Shown here in pieces: positions 1-9,308 of a stretch of 64,000 nt of DNA. The stretch's first letter is position 1. Each line of letters opens with the position of its first letter. Origin of the DNA: Nansenia antarctica. Its lineage: Eukaryota > Chordata > Actinopteri > Argentiniformes > Microstomatidae. The DNA lies in assembly GCA_963989245.1 (NCBI GenBank), contig OZ022339.1:20016563-20080562 (forward strand). The letters run 5' to 3'. Under the pieces are notes generated by a model. It ran no database searches. It was not told the DNA's origin and saw nothing but the letters and a program-made list of their open reading frames with translations. A program made the translations under genes and the position numbers.

Positions 1-1027
1 CTATGGCATGTAACTCACACACTTGTTTGGTTAGCCTAGTAAACATATACACAGCTTAGGAAACAATGCATGTAAGTCACTTACCCAAAACCAAAGCAGA
101 AGGTCTATCGACAGACCACAGTCCCGTGAATAGTATGTTGATCGACAAAACTTTCCCTGTGGATACAGTCATCGATGGCAGTGTCCGTCTTGTCGACAAA
201 CAGACACAGACACACACACACAGCTATTTATTGGGGTGTGGGTTGGGTGAAAAGGAAGCGGATATGCCCCCCAAAAATATGAATACTACACCCCACCCAA
301 GTTTGCTAACAAAGTGTAGGTATTTAGTGAATGTAAAACTGTTGGTTATTGCGTGGTTTCTTCATCAAGGTCCTGTACATTAGCATTAGAAAATGATTTG
401 AAGAACGGCTGTACCTTTATCTTTATATGCAGTGCTTTGTAAATAATCCATTCCAGATTAAATGGCCTCTTTGCTAGGTTTATTAATTTCTAAGTAGTAA
501 GATTAATGTAAACGTCCGAAATCAGAGCTTGCTCTCCTGCGTATTGAACATATTTGCGATCTGCTCTGCATCTATATTTAGATGAGGGCACCACAGGCGG
601 AGAGGCTAGGGTGTAACTAGGTAGGTTTCTCTCCATCTCCTGGGGTTTTCTCTCCATCTCCTGGGGTTTTCTCTCCCTTGCCATTTGGACATACTGCATT
701 CCTTAAGTCTGCATGATCAGTCTCAGTGGCACAGACATGGGTTATACTAAAAGCCCATGAAGCAGTAGTGAATGGTTAAAAGTGATGGCTAGGCAGTTGA
801 AAGATTAGACATATAGTTGAAATGATAGATAGTATGTTAGAAGGTTCAACTGAGTGGGTAGAGGGTTAAGTGGTTGAGAGTGGTTTCAGTGTGGTAGGAC
901 TGGTAAGACTCTGTCAGTGCATTGAATACTCTGCTCATTTTTAAGTTAGATTGGTGTGAATAGCTTAAAAGTTGTAAAAGGAGTATGTCGAACACCACAT
1001 TTTGGACTTGCTGAAGCAACACCACTT
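1..1027. other. No gene recognised (left edge)
   Basis: No reading frame here resembles a known protein. The stretch lies in or downstream of the last ODAD1-like exon found. It holds an unclassified repeat at about 275-376 (see that entry) and a tandem pair of 21-bp units near 633-672. A possible splice-bounded minus segment at 85-156 is discussed among the rejected items. Confidence 0.5.
275..376 (-). repeat. Unclassified interspersed repeat, copy 1
   Basis: This stretch is similar to the reverse complement of 20385-20495. The shared core includes CAAGTTTGCTAACAA followed by GTGTAGGTATTT, and both copies end near a TTCTTCATC motif. No coding capacity and no clear termini are visible. The family is not identified. 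Confidence 0.55.
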
Positions 1028-1043
1028 AACAATGAATGCCTGT

Positions 1044-1504
1044 AGTCTGCTTCCAACTATACGCCTGAGGAAAGGTCGGCATTAATGACTGGTATGGTAG
1101 CTACTAAGAAAAATATTCTATTGGATTGGAAATCACCCACACCTCCCTGCTTCCAGAAATGGCTCAACAAATTAATCAGTATCATGCAAATGGTGAGAAT
1201 ACGCTTCTACAACTCTACAAGGTCCCAACAGATATTTGAACATGTAAAAATGTAAAGAATTGTTGATTATATCCTGTAGTGATGCAAGCCTGTACTCTTT
1301 TTCGTTTTTTTCTTCTCTTTATTTTATTTTACTTTTGTACTCTTTAGTTGTATCCTTGTAATACCTGACAATGTTGCATTTTGGGAATTGGTTGGAACCA
1401 AATCATATACAGACATGTATGCCTGGCAGCTTGTTGTTTGTTTGTTATTTAGTTTGTTTGTCTTGTGTATAAAACTGAAAAACTGAAAATAAAATATATA
1501 AAAA
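1044..1504 (+). mobile_element. 5'-truncated L1/Tx1-type LINE, 3' end
   Basis: The plus strand near 1085-1240 encodes a C-terminal tail typical of fish L1/Tx1 ORF2 proteins (motif DWKSPTPPCFQKWLN), followed by a 3' UTR ending in an A-rich tail. The 16-bp sequence AACAATGAATGCCTGT flanks the insert exactly at 1028-1043 and 1505-1520. This is a target-site duplication, so target-primed insertion of a truncated copy is well supported. The copy is dead: no endonuclease or reverse transcriptase is present. Confidence 0.85.
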
Positions 1505-1626
1505 AACAATGAATGCCTGTGATGACCAAGTGGTTACCGCATTGAACTTGCTCACAGCACAGAGACAACAATGTCCCTCTTTATGTACTAGATGTCGGCC
1601 ATTGGGATGTAATTGCAGGATGTGTA

Positions 1627-1750
1627 GATAGATAGATTTGCTGAGTAGTTGAATGAAAGTGAGATAGTTTTATTATAGTAGTGTATAAAGTTAGAGATGG
1701 TTTGGTTGGTTGGCTGGATGGATGGATAGAATGTTAGATACATAGAATGT

Positions 1751-1786
<36 letters not shown>

Positions 1787-1817
1787 ATGTTAGATAGATA
1801 GATAGATAGATAGATAG
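1627..1817. repeat. GATA/GATG-rich tetranucleotide repeat
   Basis: The stretch has interrupted GATA repeats with two purer blocks near 1755-1786 and 1792-1816, separated by an ATGTTA-containing spacer that itself recurs. It is a simple repeat likely to vary in length. Confidence 0.9.
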
Positions 1818-2000
1818 GATGAGCCAGGAGGAGGTCAGAGGAGTGGTTAGAGAGTTGCTGGGTTGAGAGTGGTAAAGTTGGTTGGTTCACCGGAGTGAGT
1901 TTTTGGAGTAACACACATCTTAAGAATGTAAAAACGTTAATAGGTATCAGAATGCTTTTATCAGGGTTGATGAAGATGTTCTGTTTAGTTAGAAAGTGAG

Positions 2001-3847
2001 TGTGGGGAACATGGCGCGTTCTGGCCTGCAGAGGGAGCTAGACTGCCATTGGAGGGGAATGATGGGCTGATTACGGACAGGTGTCAGTGATCAGACTCAT
2101 TGAATGATGGGCTGATTACGGACAGGTGTCAGTGATCAGACTCATTGTTCCACTGGTCTATTTAACCTGTGTGTGTTTGTGAACTGAGTAGAATCTGCAT
2201 CTGGCTAGCTGACAATAAACTATCAATACACCTAGGTAAAACTGAAACCATCCTATACGGATCCCCATCTAAACTCAGAAAGGCTGAACATTTTAAAATA
2301 AAAGTGGGTAACATTAATATCACAAGAAAAGAGGATATTACATACCTGGGCTCCATCTTAGAGGCAAATCTTTCCGGAGATAAAATGGCAGCAAAAGTAA
2401 TCAAAAAAGTGAACCATAAAACTAGATTCTTGTACAGGATATCCTCACTTGTCAGTAAAAACACACTGAGGACCCTATCAGGAGCTCTCATTCAATGTCA
2501 CTTCGACTATGCCGTAACATCATGGTACTATAGAACCACAAAGGCCCATAAAACAAGACTCCAGACAGCCCAAAATAAACTGGTTAGGCTTCTGCTAGGT
2601 CTCAACCCTAGGACACATCTAACCGCTGCTCATTTTTTGAGCCTTGATTGGCTACGAGTAGTTGACAGAGTGCAGCAGCTTGCACTGGGCCTAGTCTTCA
2701 AGATACGCTACACCACAAAGACACCCAAGTACCTGTCAACATACTTCCAAAAAGTGAACAACGTCCACACTTACAACACCAGAGGAAGCTCCACGAACCA
2801 CGTTCAACCGCGTTGCACCACAAACAAGGGTTTAAACTCGTTTACAAACTATGCAGTAAAAATGTGGAACGCCCTTCCTATAATCTTAAAGGAGTGTAAA
2901 ACACTGCCCACCTTCAAAACCACTCTCAAAAAACATTTACAGGAGGCTGCAATCCGTAACTGGACCCTCTAAAACAAAAATCAGATTAAAAGACCTGAAC
3001 TACCCACTGTACATACTTTGTGTTTTGTCCCCCGCCCCCACCTGTGGTGTATGTCCCCACCTGTCCTACCCGCTGTACATACCTTATGTTTTGTTGTATT
3101 GTTCTTCCCATGATGGATGTATGTTTATCTTGTAGATAGTAATAGTTATTTGTCTGTATTATCTTGTAGATAGTACTAGTTTTTCTGTCTGTCTTACATG
3201 TAACGATGAATTGAGAATCAAGGACCCCAATTGAAATAAGCCAGTGGCTTTCTTGGGTTTTTATCCTGTTAGTTGACCTTGTATGTAATATGTACTTTCA
3301 TGTACCTACTTCTGCAAATCTTCTAATAAAGTTTTCAATCAATCAATCAATCAATTCCCTCGGGAGATGAGTAGGGCAGGAAGTACCTGCCGCACGGAGA
3401 CACGGAGAGACCGAGAGAGAGAGAGCCGCGGCGAGGACGCACGAGACCCCGAAAGGGGGTGAGGTGCAGGGAGCCGGGCGGACGGAGCGGGTCCCGAAAG
3501 GGAGGACTAGCGGGGCGAGAGCGAGGGCTCAGCCAAGGAGCGGAATAGCGGGGCGGGAGCGAGGGCTCAGCCAAGGAGCGGAATAGCGGGGCGAGAGCGA
3601 GGGCTCAGCCAAGGAGCGGAATAGCGGGGCGAGAGCGAGGGCTCAGCCAAGGAGCGGAATAGCGGGGCGAGAGCGAGGGCTCTGCCAGCAGCGGACGGAG
3701 CGGGTCCCGAAAGGGAGAGACAGCGGGAGGGGGAAACAGACTCGCTCAGCACGTCAGTGACGGTGCTGAGCTGTGCTGGACTAAATAAACATATATTCTG
3801 TACCATTCCTCTGTGTCAACCTCCCTCTGTGCCTAGAAACTGCTACA
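2001..3847 (+). repeat. 5' LTR, interrupted by a LINE
   Basis: 2001-2180 and 3356-3847 match the 672-bp 3' LTR without a gap; 2181-3355 is foreign LINE sequence. The LTR carries a tandem pair of about 44-bp units (2057-2145, AATGATGGGCTGATTACGGA repeated) and four to five GC-rich units of about 36 bp (3500-3690, core GCGAGAGCGAGGGCTC). AATAAA at 3784-3789 is a plausible polyadenylation signal. The interruption may impair transcription from this LTR. Confidence 0.9.
2181..3355 (+). mobile_element. 5'-truncated LINE nested in the 5' LTR
   Basis: An open frame to the stop at 2972 encodes the C-terminal part of a LINE reverse transcriptase (thumb and tail; motifs WLADNKLSIHLGKTE, YLGSIL, DYAVTSWYY, MWNALP). 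A 3' UTR follows and ends in an (AATC)n tail at about 3337-3355. The LTR reads continuously across the insert: GTGTTTGT before it and TCCCTCGGG after it. No long target duplication is seen. The RT catalytic motif lies upstream and is lost. It must be younger than the LTR element. The clade is uncertain (CR1/L2-like). Confidence 0.85.
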
Positions 3848-3849
3848 TC

Positions 3850-3867
3850 TGGCGCCCAACGTGGGGC
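3850..3867 (+). other. Primer-binding site (tRNA-Lys1,2-like)
   Basis: TGGCGCCCAACGTGGGGC begins two bases after the 5' LTR. As established for retroelements, this 18-mer complements the 3' end of tRNA-Lys of the Lys1,2 type. Confidence 0.85.
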
Positions 3868-3902
3868 ACAGAGAGGGGGTCGGCACACACGCCCAGAGGA
3901 CC

Positions 3903-4898
3903 ATGGACTCATCGGTCCAGGTGGTGGCGCACCTGGCCCGGATGCTACAGGCGCAGGAGGTGATGGCGGCGGAGTTGATGCGGGGACAGGCGGAGCAGCG
4001 GGCCATGCTCCGCGAGCTACTGGACCGCACCGAGCCACCGGTTCGGGCCCAGAGGAGGGGGGTGCGGGACGCGCCGGAGGCCATTCTCGACCCCTTCCCC
4101 GACAACCACCTGCCTCGACCGCAGGTTCCAGCCCCGGGCCCAGCCCCGGGCCCGCGCCCTACCCCGACCCCGGCTCCGCGCCAACGGGCCGGCGGGGCGC
4201 GGCCTGGGGTACGGCCTAGGGTGGAGCCGCGGCGGGAGCCACCAACGCCAGCCCGGAGGACGGGGCGGGACACCGGGGGGAGGAACACACACGGGGGGCC
4301 AACCTCCACCCCACAGACGGCCCCACGAGCGGTAGAGGAGGGATGCTGGCGATGCGGACAGCCTGGCCACCTCCGCCGGGAATGCCCCGAGATGGAGGTG
4401 GGTCAGGTAATCCGCGTCGTCGGCAGTCCGACCCCTCCCTCGCGTCCAGGACAGGCGTTTTACATCCCAGTAAGGGTACAGCGTGAGACGCACCAGGCGC
4501 TGTTGGATTCTGGCGCCCAACAGACCATGATCCACCAGCGCCTGGTTCGACCCGGGGCATTGTTAGAGGCATCGCGGGTTGGGATACTGTGTGTGCATGG
4601 GGATTGTCACCAGTATCCGGTGGTCCCCATCGAAATTCGTTATGGGGGGAAAAAGTATAGTGTCAAGGCGGCGGTTAGTCCGAGCCTCATGCACCCCCTA
4701 ATTTTGGGTTTAGATTGGGCTGGGTTTCCGCAGGTATTAGGGGAAACCACGGGGGTGCGTGCACGACCGACAGGGAAATGTGAGGCGTGCGCAGTGCTCT
4801 GCGCTGATGCGAGGGCGTCCGACGCTGCCGAGGAGCCGGAGGAGGCGGTGGGTCCGGCACCCGCAGATCCGCCGCCTGCGTTCCCTCCAGTCGGCTGA
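3903..4898 (+). CDS. Gag-protease frame of the Gmr1-type element
   Basis: The frame is also open from an ATG at 3861, but that overlaps the primer-binding site, so ATG 3903 is preferred. The N-terminus is helical (MDSSVQVVAHLARMLQAQEV) and looks like a coiled coil. A Pro/Arg/Gly-rich stretch follows, then one CCHC zinc knuckle (CWRCGQPGHLRREC, 4344-4388), then a retropepsin-like active site LLDSGAQQTM (DSG at about 4506). Between coiled coil and zinc knuckle there are only about 100 low-complexity residues. I see no capsid domain of the size usual for Ty3/gypsy Gag. It overlaps the Pol frame by 140 nt in another frame, which implies frameshifting or a mutation. No toxin or envelope gene is present. 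Confidence 0.85.
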   Translation: MDSSVQVVAHLARMLQAQEVMAAELMRGQAEQRAMLRELLDRTEPPVRAQRRGVRDAPEAILDPFPDNHLPRPQVPAPGPAPGPRPTPTPAPRQRAGGARPGVRPRVEPRREPPTPARRTGRDTGGRNTHGGPTSTPQTAPRAVEEGCWRCGQPGHLRRECPEMEVGQVIRVVGSPTPPSRPGQAFYIPVRVQRETHQALLDSGAQQTMIHQRLVRPGALLEASRVGILCVHGDCHQYPVVPIEIRYGGKKYSVKAAVSPSLMHPLILGLDWAGFPQVLGETTGVRARPTGKCEACAVLCADARASDAAEEPEEAVGPAPADPPPAFPPVG

Positions 4899-7632
4899 CT
4901 TCCCCCTCGAGCAGTCTCGCGACGCCACTCTACGCTCCGCCTATGACCAGGTGATCAGTATTGATGGTGTGCTGGTACGGCCAGACGCTGTGCGCGCCCA
5001 CCCGTATTTCGTATTGATTAGGGACAGACTGTATAGAGTGAGTCGTGACACTCGCAGGGACGAGGAAACGACCCAGTTGTTGGTACCTAGGAGCCGCCGG
5101 AAAGCTATATTTCAGGCGGCGCATTATAACCCGATGGCAGGCCACCTAGGATACGATAAAACACTCAATCGGATAATGGCTCGATTTTATTGGCCGGGGA
5201 TTCGGGCAGAGGTGCATCTGTGGTGTGCATCCTGCCGCGAGTGCCAATTAGTCAATCCCCCGGCCGTGCCCAGGGCACCGTTGTGCCCCCTTCCCCTGGT
5301 AGAGGCACCATTCGACCGGATTGGGATGGATATAATCGGGCCATTTGAACGTTGCTCACAGGGCTATCGGTTCGTGTTAGTCCTCATAGACTACGTGACT
5401 CGATACCCCGAGGCAATACCGCTTCGTACTATCTCTGCAAAGAGTGTAGCACAGGCGTTATTCCAGGTCATCTCCCGGGTGGGGATCCCGAAAGAGATCC
5501 TCACCGACCAAGGCACTAACTTTATGTCACGAACACTTAGGGAACTTTACGGGTTGTTAGACATTAAGGCGGTCCGAACGAGCGTGTACCACCCAGCTAC
5601 CGACGGGCTGTGTGAGCGGTTCAATCGGACGCTTAAGTCAATGATCCGTAAGTTCATTCACGAAGATAGTCGTAATTGGCATAAGTGGTTAGACCCTCTG
5701 TTGTTCGCAGTGCGGGAAGTACCCCAGGCTTCCACGGGGTTTTCCCCCTTTGAGCTCCTATACGGGCGCAAGCCACGGGGCGTCCTAGACCTGATTAAAG
5801 AAAGCTGGGAGGAAGGGTCTAGTGACAGTAAGAATGAAATACAATACGTCCTGGACCTACGAGCAAAGCTCCACGCACTGGGGGTTATGTCACGGGAGCA
5901 TTTGCTCGAGGCCCAGGAGCGGCAGAAACGGCTGTACGACAGAGGGACTAGACTACGCAATTTCGCACCGGGAGACAAAGTCCTCGTATTACTGCCCACG
6001 TCTAGCTCTAAATTACTCGCCAAGTGGCAAGGGCCGTTCGTGGTCACACGGCGAATTGGGGATGTAGACTACGAGGTAGTGCGGTCGGATAGAGGGGATT
6101 GCACGCAAATATACCACATCAACCTATTTAAAAAATGGAACGACGTGGTCCCTGTTTCCCTGGTGACGCTACTTCCCGAGCAGGATGAGTTCGGGCCGGA
6201 GGTCCCAAAAACGAGTACTAGCGCCCCGGCCTGCGTAGGCGACCATCTCTCGGCGAACCAGCGGGCGGACGTTGATCGATTGCAACATAGGTTCGCAGAT
6301 GTGTTCTCCCCTATACCCGGTCGTACTCGCCTCATAGAGCATCAGATAGTTACGCCACCGGGGGTTACGGTACGTACGCGGCCATACAGGCTGCCGGCTC
6401 ACAGACGAGACGTGGTGAGCCGGGAATTAGACTCTATGCTAAAACTGGGCGTGGTCGAGGAGTCGCATAGCGACTGGTGCAGCCCCATCGTGCTGGTGAC
6501 AAAGCGCGATGGGTCTGTACGGTTCTGTGTGGACTATAGACGGGTGAACGCGGTGTCTAAATTCGATGCCTACCCTATGCCCCGGGTCGACGAGCTCCTG
6601 GACCGGCTTGGCACGGCTAAATATTACACAACATTGGATTGCACGAAGGGGTACTGGCAGATACCATTATCGTCGGCAGCCCGGGAAAAAACGGCATTCT
6701 CTACCCCGCGGGGGTTATTCCAGTTCACCGCGCTTCCGTTCGGGTTGTTTGGGGCCCCGGCCACGTTTCAGCGGCTGATGGACCGTATTCTGCGGCCGCA
6801 CTCTGCGTATGCTGCGGCGTACGTAGATGACATTGTCGTCTATGCGGACACCTGGCCGCAGCATATGCAGAGGGTGGCTGCGGTACTACAGTCGCTGAGG
6901 CAGGCGGGGCTGACGGCGAACCCGGCGAAGTGCGTGATCGGGCGGGGGGAGATCCGGTATCTGGGGTACATCCTGGGCGGTGGGGAGGTGCGACCGCAGG
7001 TGGACAAAACCACTGCGATCGCCGCCGCCCCGCGGCCCAGGACCCGGAAGGACGTGAGGCGGTTCCTGGGACTGGCCAGCTACTACCGGCAGTTTGTGCC
7101 GGGGTTCTCGGAGCTGGCCAGCCCCCTTACCGACCTCACCCGGAAGGGGGCCCCGGACCCGGTCCAATGGAGTGAGCGGTGCCAAGTAGCGTTCGATGGG
7201 ATTAAGAACGCCCTCTGTGGGGAGACAGTCTTGTATGCTCCTAACTTTAACATTCCTTTTTCTCTGCAGACAGACGCGTCGGATAGAGGGCTGGGGGCGG
7301 TGCTGACCCAGCAGGTGGAGGGATTCGACCGTCCGGTGCTGTACCTGAGCCGAAAGCTGTCGGAGCGGGAGGGCAGGTACAGCACGGTGGAGAAGGAGTG
7401 TCTGGCCATTCGGTGGGCGGTCGGCGCCCTCCGGTACTACCTGCTGGGGCGCTCGTTCACCCTCTACTCCGACCATGCTCCCCTACAGTGGCTCCACCGC
7501 ATGAAGGACACCAACGCGAGGATCACCCGGTGGTACCTCGCGTTGCAGCCCTTCAACTTCACGGTGGTTCACAGGCCGGGGACGCAGATGGTCGTGGCCG
7601 ACTTCCTCTCCCGTGATGGGGGGGGGGAGTAG
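4759..7632 (+). CDS. Pol polyprotein (integrase, RT, RNase H)
   Basis: 957 codons without a stop. The conserved part starts near codon 45; the first ATG is probably not used, since the frame should be entered from Gag-protease. Integrase comes first: HHCC zinc finger (H122, H129, C159, C162), catalytic D191, D250, E286 (DD35E), and a GPY/F module around 422-440. Reverse transcriptase follows, with LDCTKGYWQI near 626 and YVDD at 688-691. RNase H is last, with D839, E878, D905, D948. All catalytic residues are present. Order IN-RT-RH is inverted relative to ordinary gypsy elements and matches the Gmr1 group. No envelope frame follows: the stop lies about 48 bp before the 3' LTR. Confidence 0.93.
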   Translation: MHDRQGNVRRAQCSALMRGRPTLPRSRRRRWVRHPQIRRLRSLQSADFPLEQSRDATLRSAYDQVISIDGVLVRPDAVRAHPYFVLIRDRLYRVSRDTRRDEETTQLLVPRSRRKAIFQAAHYNPMAGHLGYDKTLNRIMARFYWPGIRAEVHLWCASCRECQLVNPPAVPRAPLCPLPLVEAPFDRIGMDIIGPFERCSQGYRFVLVLIDYVTRYPEAIPLRTISAKSVAQALFQVISRVGIPKEILTDQGTNFMSRTLRELYGLLDIKAVRTSVYHPATDGLCERFNRTLKSMIRKFIHEDSRNWHKWLDPLLFAVREVPQASTGFSPFELLYGRKPRGVLDLIKESWEEGSSDSKNEIQYVLDLRAKLHALGVMSREHLLEAQERQKRLYDRGTRLRNFAPGDKVLVLLPTSSSKLLAKWQGPFVVTRRIGDVDYEVVRSDRGDCTQIYHINLFKKWNDVVPVSLVTLLPEQDEFGPEVPKTSTSAPACVGDHLSANQRADVDRLQHRFADVFSPIPGRTRLIEHQIVTPPGVTVRTRPYRLPAHRRDVVSRELDSMLKLGVVEESHSDWCSPIVLVTKRDGSVRFCVDYRRVNAVSKFDAYPMPRVDELLDRLGTAKYYTTLDCTKGYWQIPLSSAAREKTAFSTPRGLFQFTALPFGLFGAPATFQRLMDRILRPHSAYAAAYVDDIVVYADTWPQHMQRVAAVLQSLRQAGLTANPAKCVIGRGEIRYLGYILGGGEVRPQVDKTTAIAAAPRPRTRKDVRRFLGLASYYRQFVPGFSELASPLTDLTRKGAPDPVQWSERCQVAFDGIKNALCGETVLYAPNFNIPFSLQTDASDRGLGAVLTQQVEGFDRPVLYLSRKLSEREGRYSTVEKECLAIRWAVGALRYYLLGRSFTLYSDHAPLQWLHRMKDTNARITRWYLALQPFNFTVVHRPGTQMVVADFLSRDGGGE

Positions 7633-7666
7633 GCTATCGGCCGGTTGTATCCCCGGCCTCGAAACT

Positions 7667-7679
7667 GGCGGTGGGGATG
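7667..7679 (+). other. Polypurine tract
   Basis: A purine-rich run (GGTGGGGATG) lies immediately 5' of the 3' LTR. This is the position expected for the plus-strand primer of reverse transcription. Confidence 0.6.
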
Positions 7680-8351
7680 TGTGGGGAACATGGCGCGTTC
7701 TGGCCTGCAGAGGGAGCTAGACTGCCATTGGAGGGGAATGATGGGCTGATTACGGACAGGTGTCAGTGATCAGACTCATTGAATGATGGGCTGATTACGG
7801 ACAGGTGTCAGTGATCAGACTCATTGTTCCACTGGTCTATTTAACCTGTGTGTGTTTGTTCCCTCGGGAGATGAGTAGGGCAGGAAGTACCTGCCGCACG
7901 GAGACACGGAGAGACCGAGAGAGAGAGAGCCGCGGCGAGGACGCACGAGACCCCGAAAGGGGGTGAGGTGCAGGGAGCCGGGCGGACGGAGCGGGTCTCG
8001 AAAGGGAGGACTAGCGGGGCGAGAGCGAGGGCTCAGCCAAGGAGCGGAATAGCGGGGCGGGAGCGAGGGCTCAGCCAAGGAGCGGAATAGCGGGGCGAGA
8101 GCGAGGGCTCAGCCAAGGAGCGGAATAGCGGGGCGAGAGCGAGGGCTCAGCCAAGGAGCGGAATAGCGGGGCGAGAGCGAGGGCTCTGCCAGCAGCGGAC
8201 GGAGCGGGTCCCGAAAGGGAGAGACAGCGGGAGGGGGAAACAGACTCGCTCAGCACGTCAGTGACGGTGCTGAGCTGTGCTGGACTAAATAAACATATAT
8301 TCTGTACCATTCCTCTGTGTCAACCTCCCTCTGTGCCTAGAAACTGCTACA
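7680..8351 (+). repeat. 3' LTR (672 bp)
   Basis: The LTR starts TGTGGGGAAC and ends AACTGCTACA. It carries the same tandem 44-bp pair and GC-rich 36-bp units as the 5' LTR and is uninterrupted. The right target duplication GTGAG follows at 8352-8356. Confidence 0.92.
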
Positions 8352-8424
8352 GTGAGATAAGTTGCTTAGGTTGGTTGATTGGATGGATGAATGGATAGAT
8401 GAAAGAAAGGATGGATAGATTATC

Positions 8425-8975
8425 GGCGCCCCCCTCCCCTCTCTGGAAGAGCTGTACAACACACGCTGTCTCAGGAAGGCCTCCAAGATCTCCAGAGACC
8501 CAACCCACCCTGGGTACGAACACTTTGCCCGGCTGCCCTCGAAAAGGCGGTACAGGACCATGGCCGCAAGGACAAACAGACTGAAGCACAGCTTCTACCC
8601 CAGGGCCATTCAGGCCCTGAACACAGCAAAGACCTAGGTTCTGGGCCCTGGACAGTCTGGACGGATTGATGGCAGCTGCTGGACTGAAAAAATCAGGTGT
8701 AGTGCTGAGGCACAAATATGTACATTTCAAGCCTGCAAACTGCGACACTTTAAATGAATGTGCAATAACACTATGTGCAATATGACAACCCTAGTCGTCT
8801 ATCTGTACAGTATAGTATAGTGGATAGTGTACATAGCCTTTATTTATGTAAACCAGCTCCTTCCCTTCTTGTGTTTTTTTTAGGGTTTTTTTCTTTCCTA
8901 GCACCAGGGGAGCCACCCCTCCTAATTTCGTTGTTTGGTACCTGTACTATAGCAATGACAATAAAGACCATTCAT
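8425..8975 (+). mobile_element. Rex1-like LINE 3' end
   Basis: 8420-8640 translates to a LINE C-terminus (motifs LPSLEELYNTRCLRKA, LPSKRRYRTMAARTNRLKHS). The 3' UTR contains the phrase GGGGAGCCACCCCTCCTAA and ends at ACAATAAAGACCATTCAT. The same 3' UTR recurs at 51985-52345 (+) and 15890-15962 (-). It is truncated at the 5' side and inactive. Confidence 0.8.
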
Positions 8976-9132
8976 AAGAGAGTATAGAAAGATGAAAACA
9001 AGGAAGGGGTTAGTCAGTATGGGTTATACTGAGGGAAGCAGGAGTGACTGGTGAAAGGAAGAAAGGATGATGCTAGGTAGTTGAAAGTGAGGAATGCAGA
9101 GGAACTGTGTACACAGCATTAACAAACACATT

Positions 9133-9134
<2 letters not shown>

Positions 9135-9175
<41 letters not shown>
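9135..9175. repeat. (AC)n microsatellite
   Basis: A pure AC dinucleotide run of about 41 bp. Confidence 0.95.
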
Positions 9176-9176
<1 letters not shown>

Positions 9177-9308
9177 GGTCACCACCTAGCTAGATAACTT
9201 TTATTATTGCTTAGAAGTGGGTTATCTCATCATTGGGTAATGTTTGTGGTGCCCCCGCCCTCATGAGAACACAGTCATTGATTCAGTATAAGGAAGGTGA
9301 TATGCTGT

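Larger units (their letters stand above)
2001..8351 (+). mobile_element. Gmr1-type Ty3/gypsy LTR retrotransposon
   Basis: This is a complete LTR element: 5' LTR 2001-3847 (with a LINE nested in it), primer-binding site, Gag-protease frame, Pol frame, purine-rich tract and 3' LTR 7680-8351. The 5-bp duplication GTGAG lies at 1996-2000 and 8352-8356. LTRs begin TGTGG and end CTACA. Pol order is protease, integrase, reverse transcriptase, RNase H. That Ty1/copia-like order in a gypsy-type element is the known hallmark of Gmr1-like elements, first described in Atlantic cod. The LTRs appear nearly identical (one difference noticed by eye, near 3498/7998), so insertion is recent. Gag seems to lack a capsid domain, so autonomy is doubtful. 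It lies downstream of the last ODAD1-like exon found. Confidence 0.92.

Noticed and set aside
85..156. Possible 13th exon of the ODAD1-like gene (phase-1 compatible, strong donor GTAAGT)
   Set aside because: The encoded KVLSINILFTGLWSVDRPSA is hydrophobic and unlike the expected coiled coil; phase agreement alone has a one-in-three chance.
3347..4535. Minus-strand frames in the LTR and gag region
   Set aside because: Frames come from GC-rich tandem LTR units and from the shadow of gag; no domain is seen.
6886..7476. 196-codon minus frame within pol
   Set aside because: It is the antisense shadow of the RT/RNase H coding sequence.
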